A DNA stretch of 64,000 nucleotides from Opitutaceae bacterium (GTDB taxonomy: Bacteria > Verrucomicrobiota > Verrucomicrobiia > Opitutales > Opitutaceae), in the NCBI GenBank assembly GCA_028691845.1, contig JAQUYL010000008.1, positions 62,001-126,000 of the forward strand, written 5' to 3'. Under the pieces are notes generated by a model. It did not search any database. It worked only from the letters and a program-made list of their open reading frames with translations, and had not been told where the DNA came from. Position 1 is the first letter of the stretch. The number at the start of each line of letters is the position of its first letter. Shown one piece after another: positions 9,929-21,368 of the stretch. The translations under genes and the position numbers were made by a program.

Positions 9929-11155
9929 GTGAATCTGCCGTCGCGCCTCGATCCATCCCATCTTTTCAAACTCGCCACCAAGGAGCGTTCCGACTGGATC
10001 ACGCCGGTCTGCCTGACGGTGCTGGCGGTCATCGGGGTCTTCTTCATCTACAGCGCCCAACTGGCGACGGGACGCGGCCAGTGGTCGCAGCAAATCGTGT
10101 GGTTCAGTGCGGGCGCGATCCTCTACCTCGCCATCGCGCTGCTCGATTACCGGGTCTGGCTGCGCTGGTCGCACTGGGTTTACCTCGCCAGCCTGCTCCT
10201 GCTCGTGCTGGTGCTGATTCCGGGCGTGGGCAGCGCCCACATGGGGGCCCGGCGCTGGCTGGACCTGGGACCGGTGACTTTTCAACCGGCGGAGGCGGCA
10301 AAATTAGGCTGCCTGATCATCACCGCCGCCATCCTGACCGGCGCGAAAATCGGCACGGTGCGCGACTCAGTGCAGACGCTAGGGAAATTGGCTCTTGCGG
10401 TGGGGGTCCCTGTTCTCTTGATACTCGCGCAGCCCGATCTGGGGTCAGCCATGGTCATACCCCCGATGGTCTTTGCAATGTTGTATGTCTCCAATCTTTC
10501 GCAGCGCTTCTTCGCCGCCGCCCTGGGCGGCTTTTTGCTGCTGGTCGGCATCATCGCGCTCGACACATGGAACTATTCCAAGTTCTTGGAGAAAAACAAC
10601 TTGTCGCCATTGTCAGATCGGGGAGCCTACGAGGCGCACTCCTGGCTGCCACTGCGTGATTACCAGCGCAATCGCGTCCTCGCCTTTGCCGCGCCCGACA
10701 AGGTCGATCCGATGGGCATCGGCTGGAACCAGCGCCAGTCGCTTATTTCCGTCGGCTCAGGCGGGCTGACCGGCAAGGGTTGGACCGAAGGCACCCAGGC
10801 CAAGCTCGGCTACCTGCCGCGCGGCATCGCGCACAACGATTTTATCTTCTCCGTCATCGCGGAGGAAAAAGGATTTTTGGGAAGCATCACAATTATCGGT
10901 TTCTTGGGAGTGGTTTTGTGGAACGGAATACGAATCGCCGGCCTGGCACGCGACCGCTTCGGCATGTTGCTCGCCATCGGCGTCACCGCACTCACTGCAG
11001 TGCACGTCTTCGTGAACATTGCCATGACCATTGGACTGCTGCCGATCACCGGCATACCGCTTCCCTTCATTAGCTACGGCGGCACCTTCGTGCTCAGCTG
11101 CTGCTTGCTGCAAGGACTGGTCCAAAGCGTCTATCGTTTCCGGAGGGATTTCTAA
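9929..11155 (+). CDS. rodA: Rod shape-determining protein RodA (SEDS glycosyltransferase)
   Basis: RodA polymerises peptidoglycan strands during cell elongation with a partner class B PBP. The 408-residue protein has about ten membrane helices and SEDS landmarks: GARRWLDLGPVTFQPAEAAKL, the catalytic-Asp region LAQPDLGSAMV, HNDFIFSVIAEEKGF and the closing GIPLPFISYGGTFVLS. It starts at GTG 9929. The gap to rng (106 bp) and shared strand suggest co-transcription, as in the rodA/rng arrangement common in bacteria. MreBCD and PBP2 are not in the window. Confidence 0.95.
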   Translation: MNLPSRLDPSHLFKLATKERSDWITPVCLTVLAVIGVFFIYSAQLATGRGQWSQQIVWFSAGAILYLAIALLDYRVWLRWSHWVYLASLLLLVLVLIPGVGSAHMGARRWLDLGPVTFQPAEAAKLGCLIITAAILTGAKIGTVRDSVQTLGKLALAVGVPVLLILAQPDLGSAMVIPPMVFAMLYVSNLSQRFFAAALGGFLLLVGIIALDTWNYSKFLEKNNLSPLSDRGAYEAHSWLPLRDYQRNRVLAFAAPDKVDPMGIGWNQRQSLISVGSGGLTGKGWTEGTQAKLGYLPRGIAHNDFIFSVIAEEKGFLGSITIIGFLGVVLWNGIRIAGLARDRFGMLLAIGVTALTAVHVFVNIAMTIGLLPITGIPLPFISYGGTFVLSCCLLQGLVQSVYRFRRDF

Positions 11156-11260
11156 CCATGAACCCCTTTTTACCCGATATGGACCGCTCTGCCGGAATCT
11201 CCTGCGCGCCGCATGCCAGCCCGGAGTGCCCCGTGAAAACAACCCGGGACATAGCCCACC

Positions 11261-13009
11261 ATGAGCGAACAACCATCCACCACCGGCGCCAACCAGGACG
11301 CCGCCCAGAAATATGACGCCGAACTTGCCAGCCCTCCTCCGTCGCAGGCGCGCCACCCCGTTTCACCCGAACAGCTTCGCGCCCAAGCCCAGGAACGCGC
11401 CGCCCAGCGTCCTCTCCTGCAAAAGATCCTGAGCATTTTCCGCAAAGAAAAAGGCTCTTTCCGCGAACTCGTCATCAACTCCGAACCCTTGGAAAAGCGC
11501 GTCGCGCTGCTCCAAGACGGCATCCTCGACCGCTTCGAGATCGAACGTGAGTCCGACAACCGGATGGTGGGAGGCATCTTCAAGGGCCGGATCAAAAACC
11601 TCGATCCCGGGCTGAAGGCCGCCTTTGTCGACATCGGTTATTCGAAAAACGCCTTCCTTCACTACTGGGACATGCTCCCTGCTGCGGCCGACTCCTCGGT
11701 CGAGGTCGTCCGCGTCAACCGCCGGAAGGACGGCGGTGCCCGCCCCCCCGCGCAGCCCACGGTCAAGGACATCCCGAATCTCTACCCGTCCGGCACTGAC
11801 ATCGTCATCCAGGTGACAAAAGGCCCCATCGGCACCAAGGGCCCCCGTACCACCACCAATCTCGCCCTCCCGGGCCGTTTCCTTGTGCTGATGCCCTTCT
11901 CCGACCAGTGCGGCATTTCCCGCAAGATTGAGGACCCCAAGGAACGGCAGCGCCTGCGCCAGATGCTCAACGAACTCACCATCCCCGAGGGCATGGGCGT
12001 CATCGTCCGCACGGCAGGTGAAAACAAAAAAATCCGCTACTTTGTCCGCGATCTCCACCTGCTCCTCAAAAAATGGGATGAGATCACGCGCAAGATGGAC
12101 TCCGAGCGCGCCCCCGCCTGCCTCTACATGGAGCCCGACATCGTCGAGCGTACCGTGCGCGACTTCCTGACCGAGGAGGTCGACCGCGTGCTCGTCGACA
12201 GCGAGGAAGACTATCAGCGCGTGGTCGATCTCGTCAGCCAAATCTCAGGCCGTTCCCGGTCCAAGATCGCTTGTTACAAGGATTCCATCCCGATCTTCGA
12301 ACGCTTCAACATCGAGCGGCAGATCGAGCATACCGGCCAGCGCAAGGTCTCCCTGCCCTCCGGCGGCGAGATCGTCATTGATGAAACCGAGGCCCTCATC
12401 GCCATCGACGTCAACACCGGCTCCCACAAATCGCGGTCCGGCGACGAAAAGAACACGATCTTTCAGGTCAATATGGAGGCCGCGGTTGAGATTTCCCGAC
12501 AGATCCGCCTGCGTAACATCGGCGGCCTCATCATTCTCGACTTCATCGACATGAAGGAGCGGCGTCATCGCAATGCCATCTACGACAAGATGGTTGAGCT
12601 CATGTCGGAGGACAAGGCCAAGACGCACATCCTGCCCATCTCGTCGCTCGGCATCATGCAGATGACGCGTCAGCGCCAGCAGGAGTCGCTCGCCTCCAAC
12701 CTTTACACCAACTGCCCCTACTGCCACGGCCGCGGCATCGTCAAGTCCGCCACCACCATGTCGGTCGAGCTGCAACGCAAGCTTTCCTCGATCGCCCGCC
12801 GCCTGCAGAGCCGCAAGGACGGCAAGGAATACGCCCTGCGCGTGCTCGTGCATCCCTCGATTCTCGATCGCCTCCGCAGCGAGGATACCGACCTGCTGGT
12901 GCGCATGGAGAAGAGCTACGGTGTCAAGCTCGCCTTCCGCGCCGACCCGAACTACCACGTCGAAAACTTCAAGATTATCAACGCCGTCACCAACGAGGAA
13001 TACCGGTAG
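11261..13009 (+). CDS. rng: Ribonuclease E/G family endoribonuclease
   Basis: The 582-residue enzyme cuts single-stranded RNA in rRNA maturation and mRNA decay. After a non-conserved 60-residue N-terminus come the S1 domain ([31 protein letters not shown] split by an acidic/basic insertion), the DNase I-like catalytic core with Asp residues in AIDVNTG and LDFIDM, and the zinc-link [10 protein letters not shown]. It lacks the long RNase E scaffold tail. Its last ~100 bases occur again at 16692-16792, downstream of the perR-katG-bfr block. Confidence 0.95.
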   Translation: MSEQPSTTGANQDAAQKYDAELASPPPSQARHPVSPEQLRAQAQERAAQRPLLQKILSIFRKEKGSFRELVINSEPLEKRVALLQDGILDRFEIERESDNRMVGGIFKGRIKNLDPGLKAAFVDIGYSKNAFLHYWDMLPAAADSSVEVVRVNRRKDGGARPPAQPTVKDIPNLYPSGTDIVIQVTKGPIGTKGPRTTTNLALPGRFLVLMPFSDQCGISRKIEDPKERQRLRQMLNELTIPEGMGVIVRTAGENKKIRYFVRDLHLLLKKWDEITRKMDSERAPACLYMEPDIVERTVRDFLTEEVDRVLVDSEEDYQRVVDLVSQISGRSRSKIACYKDSIPIFERFNIERQIEHTGQRKVSLPSGGEIVIDETEALIAIDVNTGSHKSRSGDEKNTIFQVNMEAAVEISRQIRLRNIGGLIILDFIDMKERRHRNAIYDKMVELMSEDKAKTHILPISSLGIMQMTRQRQQESLASNLYTNCPYCHGRGIVKSATTMSVELQRKLSSIARRLQSRKDGKEYALRVLVHPSILDRLRSEDTDLLVRMEKSYGVKLAFRADPNYHVENFKIINAVTNEEYR

Positions 13010-13011
13010 GC
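12911..13011 (+). repeat. Direct repeat, copy A: 3' end of rng
   Basis: This 101-bp segment matches 16692-16792 at 97 positions, and 12939-13011 is identical over 73 bp. It encodes the last residues of the intact RNase E/G, ending at TAG 13007-13009. Identity stops two bases after the stop codon. Confidence 0.95.
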
Positions 13012-13392
13012 GTGATTTGATAAATTGATACCGGTTTCGCCCGCCCCCCCGGCGGAGGCATTGCCCGGGGGGGGTTGATTCCGGGGCATCCCCGGGTTGG
13101 CGGGCACCCTGAGGGTTTTCCGGGAATCGGCGCCGGCCCGTTCCAGTCGCCGCCCCGTTGATCGGGACCGAACGCCCGGGGAACGCCGTGCCCGCGGCGC
13201 CTGGCAAAGGCGGCGCCTCGCTCTCCGAGCCGGCGAACTCGAGGCCGAAATCGCGGGAACTCCGTCGTCCCATCGTTGCTCAGCGCGCGGGCTTCCCCCG
13301 CGTTCATCACCGTTTTGTGCGGAGATCGCCGTCTGACGAAAGATCCCACTTGCATATAAATATCATCCGGTGCATGTAGCCATCCTCCACCA
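13012..13392. other. Intergenic region before perR with GC hairpins
   Basis: There is no credible gene in these 380 bp. The first 90 bp contain two GC-rich inverted repeats: a C-run at 13044-13050 facing a G-run at 13067-13074, and the tight hairpin CCGGGG-CAT-CCCCGG at 13081-13095. They may end rng transcription, although no T-tract follows. The remainder is GC-rich without clear structure until the AT-rich patch just before perR. Confidence 0.5.
13350..13378 (+). promoter_or_regulatory. AT-rich candidate PerR box / promoter
   Basis: Within a very GC-rich background, TTGCATATAAATATCAT lies 15-45 bp upstream of the perR start. It has the ATAT-AA-ATAT symmetry and TATAAA hexamer expected of a PerR operator overlapping a -10 box, but it does not match the B. 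subtilis consensus closely. The assignment rests on position and composition. Confidence 0.35.
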
Positions 13393-16070
<2,678 letters not shown>

Positions 16071-16107
16071 GCAGCACCGCTCCTATCCCAAACCACGGCA
16101 AAGTATC

Positions 16108-16605
16108 ATGAACACGAAGACCAGCATTGAATTACTGAACCAAGGCGTCGCCGACGAACTCCAGGCCGTGCATCAATACATGTACTGGCATTTTCACCTG
16201 GATGACCAAGGCTTTGGCCCGCTTTCCACCCTTCTCAGACGGATCGCCATCGAGGAGATGGGCCATGTCGAGCGCCTGGCCGAGCGCATCCTCTTCCTCA
16301 AGGGGGACGTTCAGATGGTGCCGGCCGGGCCAGTGGAACCGATCATCGAGCCGGGAAAGATCCTGGCCAAGGCCGCGCAAATGGAGCAGGCAAGTGCGGC
16401 GAGTTACAACCAGGCCGCGATCAAGTGCAGCCAGAACGCCGATGCCGCCTCCAAACAGGTCTTCGAGTCGCTGGTGAACGACGAAGAGCGCCACTTCGAT
16501 CAATTCGACAAGCAACTGGAGAACATCAAGCGCTTCGGTCCCAACTACCTCGCCCTGCAGTCCTTCGAAAAAGGACCCGCCGACTCAAAATCGTCAGCGG
16601 AGTAA
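16108..16605 (+). CDS. bfr: Bacterioferritin-like iron storage protein
   Basis: The 165-residue ferritin-like four-helix protein carries diiron ligands in NQGVADELQAVHQYMYWHFH, EEMGHVERLAERILFL and NDEERHFDQF. The Met in EEMGH aligns with the haem-ligand Met52 of E. coli bacterioferritin. Bacterioferritins oxidise Fe2+ with peroxide or O2 and store it as a mineral, limiting Fenton chemistry. It starts 37 bp after katG and is likely the last gene of the perR-katG-bfr transcript. The C-terminal tail after residue 145 is not conserved. Confidence 0.85.
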   Translation: MNTKTSIELLNQGVADELQAVHQYMYWHFHLDDQGFGPLSTLLRRIAIEEMGHVERLAERILFLKGDVQMVPAGPVEPIIEPGKILAKAAQMEQASAASYNQAAIKCSQNADAASKQVFESLVNDEERHFDQFDKQLENIKRFGPNYLALQSFEKGPADSKSSAE

Positions 16606-16691
16606 TCGGGTGGCTCCCTCCGCCCGCTGTTCAATCCTCCGCTCCTCGATCGCGCCCTGATCGAGGACGCCGGTCGCTCGCGAACCGGGGA

Positions 16692-16792
16692 AAGAGCTCC
16701 GGCGTCAAGTTCGCCTTCGGCGCCGACCCGAACTACCACGTCGAAAACTTCAAGATTATCAACGCCGTCACCAACGAGGAATACCGGTAGGC
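16692..16792 (+). repeat. Direct repeat, copy B: detached rng 3' end
   Basis: A second copy of the rng tail, including the same TAG stop, lies 86 bp after bfr with no rng coding sequence before it. The last 73 bp (16720-16792) are identical to copy A; 16692-16719 have four changes. Weaker resemblance to rng seems to continue back to about 16640. Together with copy A it brackets perR, katG and bfr. Confidence 0.95.
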
Positions 16793-16875
16793 TGGGTCGA
16801 TTGGTTAATGCTGTTTTGGAGACCCGGCCGATCCAGCCGGGTCTCTTGCCTGAATCTTTTGCCCACCCAGCCACC

Positions 16876-17151
16876 ATGCCGGCCAAGCGTGCGTTCCTCT
16901 ATATACTCAAGTGCGCTGACAGCACCTTCTACATTGGCACGGCAAAGAACGTGCCCAAACGGCTCGTGCAGCACAACTCCCGCCAGGGCGCCAAGTATAC
17001 GCGGTCGCGGCTTCCCGTGCGGTTGGTCTACGTGGAGGGGCCGCTCAGCCTGACCCGGGCGCTGCGGCGCGAATTCCAGTTGAAGCAATTGACGCGCACC
17101 CAGAAGCAGGCGCTGATCTCGGGCCGGCTCATCGTCAAGATGCCGCGCTGA
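16876..17151 (+). CDS. GIY-YIG nuclease-domain protein (YhbQ/UPF0213-like)
   Basis: A 91-residue single-domain GIY-YIG protein: FLYILKCADSTFYIGTAKNVPKRLVQHN contains the paired Tyr motifs and the catalytic Arg, and GAKYTRSRLPVRLVYVE follows. Stand-alone members of this family are small and their role (DNA repair or nucleic-acid trimming) is poorly defined. The ATG at 16876 precedes the first beta strand by six residues. It sits just outside copy B of the rng repeat, so it probably followed rng before the stress genes arrived. Confidence 0.88.
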   Translation: MPAKRAFLYILKCADSTFYIGTAKNVPKRLVQHNSRQGAKYTRSRLPVRLVYVEGPLSLTRALRREFQLKQLTRTQKQALISGRLIVKMPR

Positions 17152-17167
17152 GGCCCGCCGCAAGCAT

Positions 17168-17197
17168 GCGGTTTGCATGTTTCCGCATGCAAACCGC
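17168..17197. terminator. 12-bp perfect hairpin between convergent genes
   Basis: GCGGTTTGCATG pairs fully with CATGCAAACCGC around a six-base loop (TTTCCG). It lies between the 3' ends of the GIY-YIG gene and the Lys/Glu-rich gene and so could serve both strands. There is no T-tract on either side, so it may instead block 3' decay. Confidence 0.5.
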
Positions 17198-17262
17198 TTG
17201 GTGAGTCGTGCAACGCCGCCTACGCATCGGGCTTTTTGCCCGGCAGCGTCACATTGACCGGA

Positions 17263-17763
17263 CTATTTCCCCGACTTCCTTCCCTTCCCCTTGTTCTGCT
17301 TCTCGGTCTTCTCTTCCTCGGCCTCCTTCTTTGCTTTCTTCGCTTTCTCTTTCCCCTCCTTCTTCGCCTTCTCGGCCTTCCTCTCCTCCTTCTGTTTCTC
17401 CTTCTCGGCCTTGCTTCCTTCACGCTGCCTGTCCTTCTCGGCCTTCATTTTCTCCTTCTGTTTCGCCTTCTCGGCCTTTCTTTCCTCGCGCTGTTGCGCC
17501 TTCTTGGCCTTCTCGGCCTTCCTCTCCTCCTTCTGTTTCGCCTTCTCGGCCTTGCTTCCTTCACGCTGCCTGTCCTTCTCGGCCTTCATTTTCTCCTTCT
17601 GTTTCGCCTTCTCGGCCTTCTTCATTTCGTTCTTCCTAGCCTGTTCGGCCTTTTGCTCCTGCCCCACGACATTGGGGGGAGTTTTCTCGTCTGCCGCACG
17701 CACAAGCAGCGGAGAACCCAACATGACTGCGCAAACCGCGAATGGGATGAATTTGGATTTCAT
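17263..17763 (-). CDS. Secreted Lys/Glu-rich repeat protein
   Basis: A 166-residue protein with a clear signal peptide (MKSKFIPFAVCAVMLGSPLLVRA, cleavage near residue 23) followed by about 130 residues made almost only of Lys, Glu, Ala, Arg and Gln in KAEKAKQKE-like units, and a basic tail. A long charged alpha helix or coiled coil in the periplasm is likely. A 36-residue segment is tandemly duplicated at DNA level. I do not recognise a family, and similar low-complexity proteins often match unrelated coiled coils. It converges with the GIY-YIG gene. Confidence 0.75.
   Translation of the reverse strand: MKSKFIPFAVCAVMLGSPLLVRAADEKTPPNVVGQEQKAEQARKNEMKKAEKAKQKEKMKAEKDRQREGSKAEKAKQKEERKAEKAKKAQQREERKAEKAKQKEKMKAEKDRQREGSKAEKEKQKEERKAEKAKKEGKEKAKKAKKEAEEEKTEKQNKGKGRKSGK
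17371..17619 (-). repeat. Internal 108-bp duplication in the Lys/Glu-rich gene
   Basis: Segments 17371-17478 and 17512-17619 are near-identical copies spaced 141 bp (47 codons) apart, so the duplication preserves the frame. Each encodes a block including KMKAEKDRQREGSKAEK. The near identity points to recent expansion. Confidence 0.85.
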
Positions 17764-17953
17764 GGGATGATCGTGGAATGTCTGACTGAGCTTTGCAGTA
17801 ATGCCGATCCATTACAGGACTCGACATTTTCGTATATGACAGAGTTTGGCCCGGATGGCGATGCGATTTCAGTGGCATACTTATCCCGGAGCACGTCACA
17901 AATTGCCCTGCCCGGTTGTTTGCCGGGATAGGGCACCGGGGAGCCACAGCGTG

Positions 17954-18156
17954 GGCGGAACTGGATTCCCGGGCTGCAGGCGTAAAAATCCAGTTAATAT
18001 CCGCCGAGTGCCGCTCTTGCGGAAAGATGCGCACGGTCGTTTGTGAACGTTTTGCCAGCCAACTGCGTCTTTCTATGCGTAGCTTCTATGGTTAGTTGGT
18101 ATAGGGTAAAAGAGCTACAGGGCCGTCTTTAGGGGTAGAGGCGGCCCCATTTTTTT
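17954..18156 (+). ncRNA. Candidate structured RNA with intrinsic terminator
   Basis: Four helices can be read directly. GGCGG (17954-17958) plus AACTGGATT (17959-17967) pairs with AATCCAGTT (17987-17995) and CCGCC (18001-18005), a 14-bp helix with one bulge. CCGC-TCTT-GCGG spans 18011-18022. CCAACT (18059-18064) pairs with AGTTGG (18094-18099). GTAGCT (18079-18084) pairs with AGCTAC (18113-18118). The last two interleave, which is pseudoknot topology. A strong terminator follows. No + strand gene precedes it; the next one downstream is a pseudogene. I could not match it to tmRNA, RNase P, SRP or 6S RNA. The 5' end is unknown. Confidence 0.45.
18120..18156 (+). terminator. Intrinsic terminator
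   Basis: GGGCCGTCTTTA (18120-18131) pairs with TAGAGGCGGCCC (18136-18147) over 12 positions, two of them G-U, around a GGGG loop. A seven-T run follows. On the - strand no T-run follows, so it acts on + strand transcripts. Confidence 0.85.
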
Positions 18157-18393
18157 CTTCGCAGATTTCCCGCTGCCAGTCCCTGCGAAACCGTCGGGCC
18201 GGGGCGGAGTCCCCGGAGCCACGCATAACCGAAAGACAGGGTGAGCGAAGGTGCAGGGTATTCGCCGCGGTCGCTGACCGGGGTTATGATCCGCGCATGA
18301 CATAGCCCGCTGCCAAGGAAACGGACCGCGACGCCCAGGCTCAGAATGGGCCTCTCCGCCACGCCGCCGTCCTTCACCCTGCGAAGACCCCCT

Positions 18394-18892
18394 CACACAT
18401 TGCGGACAATCCGCCCATCGATCCGGCTGTCCACATCGGCCACGTACACCTGAAGGTTGCCTATCTCCCGCGTTCGCTGGATTTTTGCTGCAGCGTCCTC
18501 GGCTTTCAGCTCAGGCAACGCTTTGTTTCGCAGGCCGCGTTCCTCGCCGCCGGCGGTTGCCACCATCATCTCGGTCTCAACGCTTGGAAAAGCCGCACCG
18601 GCAAGGCCCGGGAACGACGGGACTCTACCACGTGGCGTTTCCCTAACCGAACCGGCCCGCGCTGGCCGACGCATTCCGCCGCCTGCAACACGTCGCGGTT
18701 CCGCTAGAGGGCGCGGCCGACCACGGTGTGAGCGAGGTGATCTCCCTGCGGGATCCCGATGACAGCGGCGTGGAACTCAACTGGGACAAACCCACGGAGC
18801 AATGGCCCCACGCGGCGGATGGCAGCCTGGCCATGTTCACCCGCCGTTTGGATCTGGCCGAATTGCTCCAGGCAAACGCCAGAACCGTGTGA
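18394..18892 (+). pseudogene. Frameshifted VOC-family dioxygenase/glyoxalase
   Basis: Two reading frames join into one vicinal-oxygen-chelate protein. The first gives VHIGHVHLKVAYLPRSLDF, then LGFQLRQRF and CHHHLGLNAW with the metal His residues. After a frameshift near 18605, GTTGLYHVAFP appears, then a stop. After a second shift, RPALADAFRRLQ, GAADHGVSEVISLRDPDDSGVEL and FTRRLDLAELL complete the CatE/YfiE-like catechol dioxygenase fold up to TGA 18892. No proper start codon precedes the first part. The match to a full family profile across two frames makes decay rather than chance likely. Confidence 0.8.
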
Positions 18893-18910
18893 TCGGCGTC
18901 GAGCCGGAAA

Positions 18911-20104
18911 TTATTCCAGCTTCTTGAGCTGCTCCCGCACGACCTCGGGCGGCAGCGGCAGGTACCGCCCTTCGCGCTGGATGCAGTCCTGGCCCTCCTG
19001 GCTGAGGATGAAATGCATGAACTCGCTTACCTTCGGCTCTACGGGTTTTCCCGGCTCGCGGTTCAAATAAAAGTAATAGTGGTTGTAGAGCGGATAGGTC
19101 AGGTCGTGAATCGACTCGAGGCTGCGCTTGACATAAGGCCCGCCGTCATAGGCCTGGATGGCCAGCTCCTTCAATTCATCCCCCATCGACAGCGGCGAGA
19201 CGTAGAACATCGCATAACGGTCCCTGGCGATCGCGCGTCGGACTTGCGAGCTCCAGGTGTTAATTTTCCCGTCCGGCGTGATGTAATTGGTGTAGGCTTG
19301 GTAGCCTTCGGCGAACTGGTAGCTGCCCCGCAGGACTTTCATCTGGAATGAGTAGGAGGCCCCCGCCGTCAGGTTCTGGCCGCCGGTGTGGATCGGCTTG
19401 TCCGCCCATTCACCGGTCAGGCCGAGCTGACCCCAGGTGCGGATGTTTTCCTCCGGCCCGCGGGAGTACGGGTATTCGGTATGCCAGACGCTGCCCACAT
19501 AGCCGCCCAGCCGCGCGCCGCCGAAGACCCCGTCGAGCTGCTTCATGCTGATCTGGGTGAGCGGATTTTCCCGGTTGACCACGATGATGGCGGCCGGCGC
19601 CCAGCCGTAGACGTCATAGGACCCGGTCACGGTCGTGATTTCCGTGATCGGATAATGGTACACCTGTTCGAACACCAACAGGTCCGTCAACCTCGCCTGG
19701 TAGCACATGGCCAGGTCGCACGAACCGCCGGCCAAGGCTGGAATCGAGATGGTCGCCGTCGGCAAGTTGTACTCGATCGTGATGCCCGGCTGGAATTTCT
19801 TGAAGTCCTCCTGCCAATATCCCCCAAGGTAGCCGTCCTTGAGGTAGTTGTTGCCCCAGATCCGGAGTGTGCCGGTCAGTTGCTGCTTGGGCACATAATG
19901 GGGCATTCCGCTCAGATCCCAGCGCTTCTTGCCCTTGTAGCCGCCCACGGAGTGATCCTTGCGGAAACTGGTGACATTCTGGGTCCAGATGCTGACGCCC
20001 GCGTTTTCCGGTTCCTTGCCGTTGACCGGTTGGGCGTCCGCTCCGAGCAGGGAGCCGCCAAGGGGGAGAGCCAGCAGCGCGCAAAGCAGCGCGCGTTTGT
20101 TCAT
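18911..20104 (-). CDS. PstS-like phosphate-binding protein
   Basis: A 397-residue secreted solute-binding protein: the signal peptide MNKRALLCALLALPLGGSLLG is followed by a PBP-like domain (GTLRIWGNNYLKDG, CDLAMCYQARLTDL, PAAIIVVNRENPLTQISMKQLDGVF) and the segment EENIRTWGQLGLTGEWA, which also appears in the protein at 54239. These proteins resemble PstS, but no pstCAB genes are adjacent, so the ligand may be phosphate or another oxyanion, and the role may be scavenging or sensing. ATG 20104 sits at the signal peptide. No clear Pho box is seen upstream. Confidence 0.8.
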   Translation of the reverse strand: MNKRALLCALLALPLGGSLLGADAQPVNGKEPENAGVSIWTQNVTSFRKDHSVGGYKGKKRWDLSGMPHYVPKQQLTGTLRIWGNNYLKDGYLGGYWQEDFKKFQPGITIEYNLPTATISIPALAGGSCDLAMCYQARLTDLLVFEQVYHYPITEITTVTGSYDVYGWAPAAIIVVNRENPLTQISMKQLDGVFGGARLGGYVGSVWHTEYPYSRGPEENIRTWGQLGLTGEWADKPIHTGGQNLTAGASYSFQMKVLRGSYQFAEGYQAYTNYITPDGKINTWSSQVRRAIARDRYAMFYVSPLSMGDELKELAIQAYDGGPYVKRSLESIHDLTYPLYNHYYFYLNREPGKPVEPKVSEFMHFILSQEGQDCIQREGRYLPLPPEVVREQLKKLE

Positions 20105-20409
20105 GGTTGGGTTTCTAATCATTTCTATTGATGGTCAATTTTTCTGGGGGTTTCGGGATCGGCACGGACGACGAACAGCCACGAGACGTTCGGCGATTGC
20201 CGCGGTGGTGAATTTCGGTGAACTGGGCGAAAGGTCACGTATCCCTATTTTGACCCTAACGTAAATTGCAGCTTGGGCCATCGTGAAATTACCTGAAATG
20301 CGTTCTAGCCATAAGAGAGCGCGGAAGGTCCGCCGAAATAAGAGGGGAATTTTTTAATCCGGCTGATCTGGTTGTCCGAGGCGCACCTTGCCGCGTTTTT
20401 GCGCGCGCC
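20105..20409. other. Intergenic region upstream of the PstS-like gene
   Basis: There is no gene in these 305 bp between two - strand genes. A short hairpin, GCGGA-AGG-TCCGC, lies near 20319-20332. A 12-mer, CTAACGTAAATT (20256-20267), recurs upstream of the MFS gene at 56746-56757. No other signal was found. Confidence 0.4.
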
Positions 20410-21285
20410 CTATCCTGCCACCTTGGCCGCCGCGATGAATTTCTCCAGTGCTGCGGTCGGGGCCGTGGCGCGAAAGACGGCTCCGACCACCAGTGGCTCC
20501 GGGGCCGGGCGCAAGGGGATCAGCTTGAGCCGCGGGCCGGCCAGAAAGACGAGGCAGCTGGGCATCAGGGCCACGCCGCGGCCGGCCTCCACCGCCGCGA
20601 TCATGCTCGTCACGCTGTCCAACTCCTCCGCCACCCGCAATCCGGCCCCAAACAGGCCGGTGAGCTGCTCGTGGTAATCGGGATAGTCGGCCCGGGTGTA
20701 GGCGATGAAAATCTCCCGCCCCGCCTGCTCCCGGGTGAGCGAACGCGAGCGAGCAAGCGGGTGCCGCGGCGCCACGGCCACGCACAGCGGATAGCGTGCG
20801 AGTTCGACCACGCGCAACCCGCGCAATTGCTTGGGGCCGGGCCGCACCATCAGGGAGAGGTCGATCTTCTTTTCGCGCAACTGCGCGAGCATCTCTTCGG
20901 TGGTCAGATCATGCAGCAAAACGCGGACGCGCGGCAGCTCCTTTTGGAAATTGCGCAGCGCGACCGGGAGGATCTGCACCGTCAGCGACGGCGCGTAGCC
21001 GACATGCAGCTCCGCGTGGGCGCCACTCGCCGCACTCCGCACCGTGGCCACCGCGGCCTCGGCGCGTTCCAGCACCGCCCGGGCCTCGCGCAAGAAGGTC
21101 CGTCCCGCCTCCGTCAGCCGCACCGACTGGGCGCCGCGTTCCAACAGCAGCACCTGCAGTTCGTCCTCCAGGTCGCGGATCTGCCGGCTCAGCGCCGGCT
21201 GAGAAACATGCAGCCGGCGCGCGGCCCGCGTGACATTTTCCTCTCCCGCCACGGCGACGAAATAGCGGAGATGGCGGAGTTCCAT
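20410..21285 (-). CDS. LysR-type transcriptional regulator
   Basis: The 291-residue protein starts with the LysR winged helix (MELRHLRYFVAVAGEENVTRAARRLHVSQPALSRQIRDLE, residues 1-60), then a linker helix, then the two-lobed effector domain (LHVGYAPSLTVQILPVAL, VALMPSC). ATG 21285 is the family-typical MELRHLRYF start. It is divergent from a pirin and a WrbA-like gene, 83 bp away, so it probably controls them together with itself. The inducer is unknown; an aromatic or quinone-like electrophile would fit the neighbours. Confidence 0.9.
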   Translation of the reverse strand: MELRHLRYFVAVAGEENVTRAARRLHVSQPALSRQIRDLEDELQVLLLERGAQSVRLTEAGRTFLREARAVLERAEAAVATVRSAASGAHAELHVGYAPSLTVQILPVALRNFQKELPRVRVLLHDLTTEEMLAQLREKKIDLSLMVRPGPKQLRGLRVVELARYPLCVAVAPRHPLARSRSLTREQAGREIFIAYTRADYPDYHEQLTGLFGAGLRVAEELDSVTSMIAAVEAGRGVALMPSCLVFLAGPRLKLIPLRPAPEPLVVGAVFRATAPTAALEKFIAAAKVAG

Positions 21286-21368
21286 GGGAGGGCAGCATGC
21301 CTTTGGGTTATGGTGAGGCAAGCAACATGATATTATCCTTAAGAGGCGGGCGCGGGTATGCTCGGGCC

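Larger units (their letters stand above)
17764..18393. other. Gene-poor region with structured-RNA signals
   Basis: No convincing protein gene occupies these 630 bp. The first 170 bp would hold the promoter of the Lys/Glu-rich gene. From about 17900 to 18156 the + strand is rich in inverted repeats ending in an intrinsic terminator, described separately. After 18160 only short frames without recognisable homology are seen before the VOC remnant. Confidence 0.5.

Noticed and set aside
11158-11314. A ~50-codon frame between rodA and rng.
   Set aside because: It overlaps the rng start out of frame, with no ribosome site or family resemblance.
18129-18377. An 82-codon - strand frame upstream of the VOC remnant.
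   Set aside because: It runs into the terminator hairpin and has no recognisable domain or ribosome site.
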